Of a stretch of DNA of 64,000 nucleotides, positions 60,174 through 64,000 are shown in pieces. The stretch is from CAXBNB01 sp965267535 (GTDB taxonomy: Bacteria > Bacteroidota > Bacteroidia > Cytophagales > Cyclobacteriaceae), in contig OZ254082.1 of the NCBI GenBank assembly GCA_965267535.1, positions 1,922,001 to 1,986,000 on the forward strand. Direction: 5' to 3'. The notes under the pieces are model-generated. The model did not search any database, was not told the origin of the DNA, and saw nothing but the letters and a program-made list of their open reading frames with translations. Position 1 is the stretch's first letter. Every line of letters starts with the position of its first letter. Both the position numbers and the translations under genes were made by a program.

Positions 60174-63100
60174 ATGCGACGGGTTTTGCCATACATTATC
60201 GCTATCCTCTCTTTTGCCTGCCAATCTAAGAAAAAACAACCCGATACGTTGTTTACCACAGTACCGGCGCAAGAGTCAGGTATTGATTTTAAGAACATAA
60301 TAGAAGAAACTGAAAACCTACACTACTATGACTATATGCACCTGTACAACGGAGCAGGAGTAGCTACGGTAGATTTGGATAACGACGGCTTGCTTGATGT
60401 TGTGTTCACAGCCAACCTATCAGGTTGTAAGGTTTACCGCAATCTCGGAAACCTGCGTTTTGAAGATGTGACAGAGCAGTCAGGTATAGGGGCTGTGAAG
60501 GGCTTTGTTACCGGTATATCGGTAGGAGATGTAAATGCCGATGGTAGGGCCGATTTGTATATTTCCCGCTCAGGGTGGTTCAAAGACAAAGCCATTACGC
60601 GCAATTTGCTCTTTGTAAATCAGGGCGGGTTTACCTTTCAGGAAGAAGCCCAAAATTACGGTATAGACGATGAAGGCCATAGCATACATGCTGTATTTTT
60701 CGACTATGATAAAGATGGCTTGCTGGACTTGTATGTCGTAAATACGCCGGTAGATTTTTCGTTGGTAGGCAGGGTGTTTGATCTCGAAGACATTAAAACC
60801 AACCCTTACACACTCACTTTTGGTTCTACAGATCATCTTTATAAAAACAATGGCAACAATACATTTACCGATGTAACTCAGGAGGCAGGACTCTTCAACG
60901 AAATAGGATTTGGGTTGAATGCACAGGTGAGCGACCTCAATGGTGATGGCTGGTTGGATATATTCGTATCCAATGATTTCATTAGTCCGGACCTTGTGTT
61001 TCTCAATCAGCAAAATGGCACTTTTACCGAAGCGTCAAAGAAGCTTTTTGGACATATCAGTTACAATAGCATGGGAGCTGATATAGCAGATATAAATAAC
61101 GACGGCTGGGTAGATATAGTAGTGGCCGACATGAGTCCTGCTAATTACAAACGCTCTAAAACAACCATGGCAATGGTGGATCCTAAGCGATTCGATAAGA
61201 TGGTAAAGTCAAATTACCATCGCCAGTATATGCATAATATGCTCCAGCTCAATAACGGAGACGGTACATTTTCTGAAATAAGTCAGTTGGCCGGTATAGA
61301 CAAAACAGATTGGAGCTGGGCGCCATTGTTGGCCGATTTTGACAATGATGGCTACAAAGACCTCTTCGTGACCAATGGCGTGTTACGCGACGTACAGGAT
61401 AGAGACACAGACATAAAAGTAAAGCAAATGATTGATGCCAAAAAACAACAGGGAAAACTGAGTCGGGAAGATTTCCTGCAGTTTTCTCAGATGCTGCCCT
61501 CTGTGCCGCTATCAAATTACGCGTTTAAAAACAAAGGTGATCTTACTTTTGAAAAGAAAATAAAAGAGTGGGGCTTTGAAGAAAAGACCTTCAGTACCGG
61601 AGGTGCATACGCCGATTTGGATAACGACGGTGACCTGGATCTGGTGGTCAATAATATCAACAATGAAGCTTCGGTATACCAAAACAATGCTCAGAGCATA
61701 GGAAATTCACTTACGATCGCACTGCGCGGGCCAGCCGGCAACCCATGGGCTATAGGCTCCAGAGTAAAAGTGTGGCTGGCAGGACAAGCACAGGTAAGTG
61801 AAGTGATGTTATCCAGGGGGTATATGTCTTCCGTGGATTCTCGCTTACATTTTGGGCTGGGCAAACAAACTCACCCGGACAGTATAGTAGTTACCTGGCC
61901 CGATGGAAAACAAAGCAGGCATACTCCCGATGGCGACAGTATGTTTTTAACATTAAGCCACAGTGAAGCTCAATTGTCTCGTCCTAAGCCGACTGAACCC
62001 CATCAATCGGCAGTTACCCGGGTGATCCATCGCCATCGTGAAATCCCATACGATGATTTTTCCAGACAGGTATTGCTGCCACACAAGTTGTCTCAACTTG
62101 GGCCGGCCTTGGCTGTAGCTGATGTCAATGGAGACGGTCTGGACGATATATTTGTGGGAGGAGCACATCAGTTTGAGAGTGTGCTCTATACACAAACAAC
62201 CGGGGGGACGTTTCAACTTTCCCGTCAACCGGCCATCGAAGAGGATAAAGCTGAGGAAGATATTTCGGCAGCATTTTTTGATGCAGACGATGATGGAGAC
62301 ATGGACCTGATAGTAGGCGCTGGAAGCTACGAATTCGATTATTCCGCTACCGGAAATCGGGATAGACTCTATCTAAACGATGGGAAAGGGAATTTCACAA
62401 AAGCAAACAACTGGCCCGATTACCAAACCGTATCTTCGGTGGTATTGCCTTTTGATATGGATCAGGATGGGGATATGGATGTCTTTATTGGCAACAGGCT
62501 CACACCAAACCGCTATCCGGAATTGCCCTCGTCGGTGCTGCTGGAAAATACCCCGGCAGGTTTTGTGATTACTGAAAAACAGAACCATCTGCTTGATCAG
62601 CTGGGCATGGTTACGGATGCAAAGGCGATAGACTATCAGCAGGATGGAGATATAGACCTGGTTTTAGCCGGAGAGTGGATGCCTATTACATTACTGGTCA
62701 ATGATGGAACAGGACTACAAAGCAAAAAAGAAATAGAGAGCACCAGCGGGTGGTGGAATAGGCTTGCCATAGCCGATGTGGATAGTGATGGAAAAAGCGA
62801 TATCATAGCGGGTAATCTGGGACTAAACTATAAGCATCATGCTACCCGTGATAAACCCTTTCACATACTGGGTGGCGATTTTGATCGCAACGGTCGCTAC
62901 GACATGATGCTGGCCAAGCATGTAGACAATTCACTATTGCCGGTACGGGGAAAGTCATGTTCTACGGAGCAGATGCCCACACTGGCCAAAAAATTTCCTA
63001 CCTATGCTTCCTTTGCCGATGCGGATGTTTTTGAGGTAGTAGGTCGTAAAGAAGAGATAGCCGTACACCTGCAGGTAGATGATTTTCGCTCGGGAGTATT

Positions 63101-63452
63101 TTTTGCTGACAAAAAAGAAGGCTTTCAGTTTCATCCTTTTGAAAACAAAGGACAATTTGCTCCGGTAAGAGGGATAGTGTCCCTTTCTTCAGAAAAAGAA
63201 ACCATGCTTATAACAGCGGGCAATCTCTACGAAGCAGAAGTAGAAACAACCCGTGCCGATGCTGGATTTGGATACATGTTGTCAGTAGACAGGCACAGGA
63301 AATACAAAACAATCAATCGTCATGATTTTGGATTGGTGCTTTCCGGAAATATTAAAAACCTGATAAACATCCAATTGAGTGATGGGAGTAGGGGTGTAGT
63401 GTCGGCTGCAAATGACGGAGATATAATGGTACATTATATAAGGGAGAAGTAG
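60174..63452 (+). CDS. FG-GAP/VCBS lipoprotein with ASPIC/UnbV domain
   Basis: 1092 residues from ATG 60174; an upstream in-frame start overlaps the terminator. A lipobox SFAC at Cys16 predicts a lipoprotein. Seven calcium-binding DxDxDG-type motifs lie in the N-terminal half (for example DLDNDGLLDV, DVNADGRADL, DYDKDGLLDL), then an ASPIC/UnbV domain (about 512-580; GSRVKVWLAG, SRLHFGLGK), then six more motifs (for example DVNGDGLDDI, DADDDGDMDL, DVDSDGKSDI). Two calcium-rich beta-propellers flanking ASPIC is the usual CRTAC1-like build. Genes of this type often follow SusC/SusD; the function is unknown, perhaps extracellular binding. Confidence 0.9.
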   Translation: MRRVLPYIIAILSFACQSKKKQPDTLFTTVPAQESGIDFKNIIEETENLHYYDYMHLYNGAGVATVDLDNDGLLDVVFTANLSGCKVYRNLGNLRFEDVTEQSGIGAVKGFVTGISVGDVNADGRADLYISRSGWFKDKAITRNLLFVNQGGFTFQEEAQNYGIDDEGHSIHAVFFDYDKDGLLDLYVVNTPVDFSLVGRVFDLEDIKTNPYTLTFGSTDHLYKNNGNNTFTDVTQEAGLFNEIGFGLNAQVSDLNGDGWLDIFVSNDFISPDLVFLNQQNGTFTEASKKLFGHISYNSMGADIADINNDGWVDIVVADMSPANYKRSKTTMAMVDPKRFDKMVKSNYHRQYMHNMLQLNNGDGTFSEISQLAGIDKTDWSWAPLLADFDNDGYKDLFVTNGVLRDVQDRDTDIKVKQMIDAKKQQGKLSREDFLQFSQMLPSVPLSNYAFKNKGDLTFEKKIKEWGFEEKTFSTGGAYADLDNDGDLDLVVNNINNEASVYQNNAQSIGNSLTIALRGPAGNPWAIGSRVKVWLAGQAQVSEVMLSRGYMSSVDSRLHFGLGKQTHPDSIVVTWPDGKQSRHTPDGDSMFLTLSHSEAQLSRPKPTEPHQSAVTRVIHRHREIPYDDFSRQVLLPHKLSQLGPALAVADVNGDGLDDIFVGGAHQFESVLYTQTTGGTFQLSRQPAIEEDKAEEDISAAFFDADDDGDMDLIVGAGSYEFDYSATGNRDRLYLNDGKGNFTKANNWPDYQTVSSVVLPFDMDQDGDMDVFIGNRLTPNRYPELPSSVLLENTPAGFVITEKQNHLLDQLGMVTDAKAIDYQQDGDIDLVLAGEWMPITLLVNDGTGLQSKKEIESTSGWWNRLAIADVDSDGKSDIIAGNLGLNYKHHATRDKPFHILGGDFDRNGRYDMMLAKHVDNSLLPVRGKSCSTEQMPTLAKKFPTYASFADADVFEVVGRKEEIAVHLQVDDFRSGVFFADKKEGFQFHPFENKGQFAPVRGIVSLSSEKETMLITAGNLYEAEVETTRADAGFGYMLSVDRHRKYKTINRHDFGLVLSGNIKNLINIQLSDGSRGVVSAANDGDIMVHYIREK

Positions 63453-63658
63453 ACGAATAGGTGTGAATAACTTCACCAGAGCTAAGTTGGCAGGTAAAGT
63501 TTAACACGGCTGGCCATGCGGCTTATTCTGCGGCAGGTAGGATATTAGACAAACATTTATTTTAATTCGATTTAGGATAAAAAGTAACCAAACCAACTTT
63601 GGCTGAGTTTTTGAGTCTGGTTTTCGAATTAAATTCAATTGCCTAATATTTTACTTAA

Positions 63659-64000
63659 ATGAAAAAGAAACTAGCTAAAAGCCTCTATGTCTTATTAATA
63701 CTTGCACCCTTTGTTTCCTTTGGGCAGGAAGTTTTACCCTCTGAATACAACTGTTTCTCCGTACTGGTAGGAAAAGACGCTTCGGAGGATGGTACATTAC
63801 TCTATGCTCACAACGATGACGATGGATTTCAACTTGTAAACTACTATGTAGTGCCGAGAAAAAACCATCCGAAGGGAGCGCAGCAAACCTTGCAATACGG
63901 AGGGAAAATTCCGCAGGTGCCTACTACCAATAAGTTTCTCTGGATGGAAGTGCCGGGAATGGAAGTATCGGATAGTTATTTGAATGAATACGGTGTTTGC
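63659..64000 (+). CDS. C69-family peptidase (dipeptidase), N-terminal part only
   Basis: The first 114 residues, cut by the window end. A signal peptide (about 1-20) is followed by EYNCFSVLVGKDASEDGT and YAHNDDDG, the pattern of C69 dipeptidases, where the Cys is the N-terminal nucleophile exposed after processing. NEYGV at the window end also fits the family. These enzymes hydrolyse dipeptides; members in Bacteroidota are exported. Family call from the N-terminus only. Confidence 0.75.
   Translation, partial: MKKKLAKSLYVLLILAPFVSFGQEVLPSEYNCFSVLVGKDASEDGTLLYAHNDDDGFQLVNYYVVPRKNHPKGAQQTLQYGGKIPQVPTTNKFLWMEVPGMEVSDSYLNEYGVC

Overview
The window looks like chromosome from a marine or soil member of the Bacteroidota, most likely the order Cytophagales. 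The reasons are a SusC/SusD pair with its own ECF sigma factor and FecR-type anti-sigma, a giant surface protein with a C-terminal type IX secretion (T9SS) sorting domain, an IPExxxVDY-type gene directly before pyruvate kinase, a DUF2911 protein, promoters of the Bacteroidota type (TAnnTTTG at -7) and no usable Shine-Dalgarno sequences. No rRNA, tRNA, CRISPR array, insertion sequence or prophage gene was seen.

Layout. Positions 1-13000 are mostly housekeeping: a secreted hypothetical protein, pyrR-pyrB, a CPBP membrane protease broken by two frameshifts, citrate synthase, an SPFH protein, an unknown exported protein, the IPExxxVDY gene with pyruvate kinase, an exported TPR plus periplasmic-binding protein, and hemL. 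Positions 13000-25350 hold priA, the 1783-residue T9SS protein built from three LamG-type modules, smc and a small membrane-anchored protein. Positions 25400-33200 carry a two-subunit molybdenum hydroxylase, a TRIC-type channel, a sugar-phosphate isomerase-like protein, a class III sirtuin tightly coupled to an unrecognised gene, and an orphan gene with an AT-rich upstream region. Positions 33300-40450 hold an exported PIG-L deacetylase, a 39-residue membrane peptide and a sodium:solute symporter in one likely operon, then DUF2911, universal stress and MscS-like genes.

Positions 40600-47080 form a sugar-acid catabolic region: a Gfo/Idh/MocA oxidoreductase, an AraC regulator, a short-chain dehydrogenase, a fumarylacetoacetate-hydrolase-family enzyme and lutABC. 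These fit the tail of the non-phosphorylating L-fucose or L-rhamnose route: the 2-keto-3-deoxy acid is oxidised, the diketo acid is cleaved to pyruvate plus L-lactate, and LutABC oxidises the lactate. The enzymes for the first steps are not in the window.

Positions 47090-64000 are the most unusual part. A membrane-anchored winged-helix regulator diverges from a lipoprotein carrying two CxxCH haem-type motifs plus DUF1549, LamG and DUF1553 domains, paired with a Tat-exported DUF1501 protein. Then come an ECF sigma factor, FecR, a SusC with an N-terminal STN signalling domain, SusD, and a lipoprotein with 13 calcium-binding FG-GAP motifs and an ASPIC/UnbV domain. The window ends inside a C69-family peptidase. 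Read together, this is a candidate envelope uptake and processing system next to deoxysugar catabolism. Its substrate and chemistry cannot be told from sequence.
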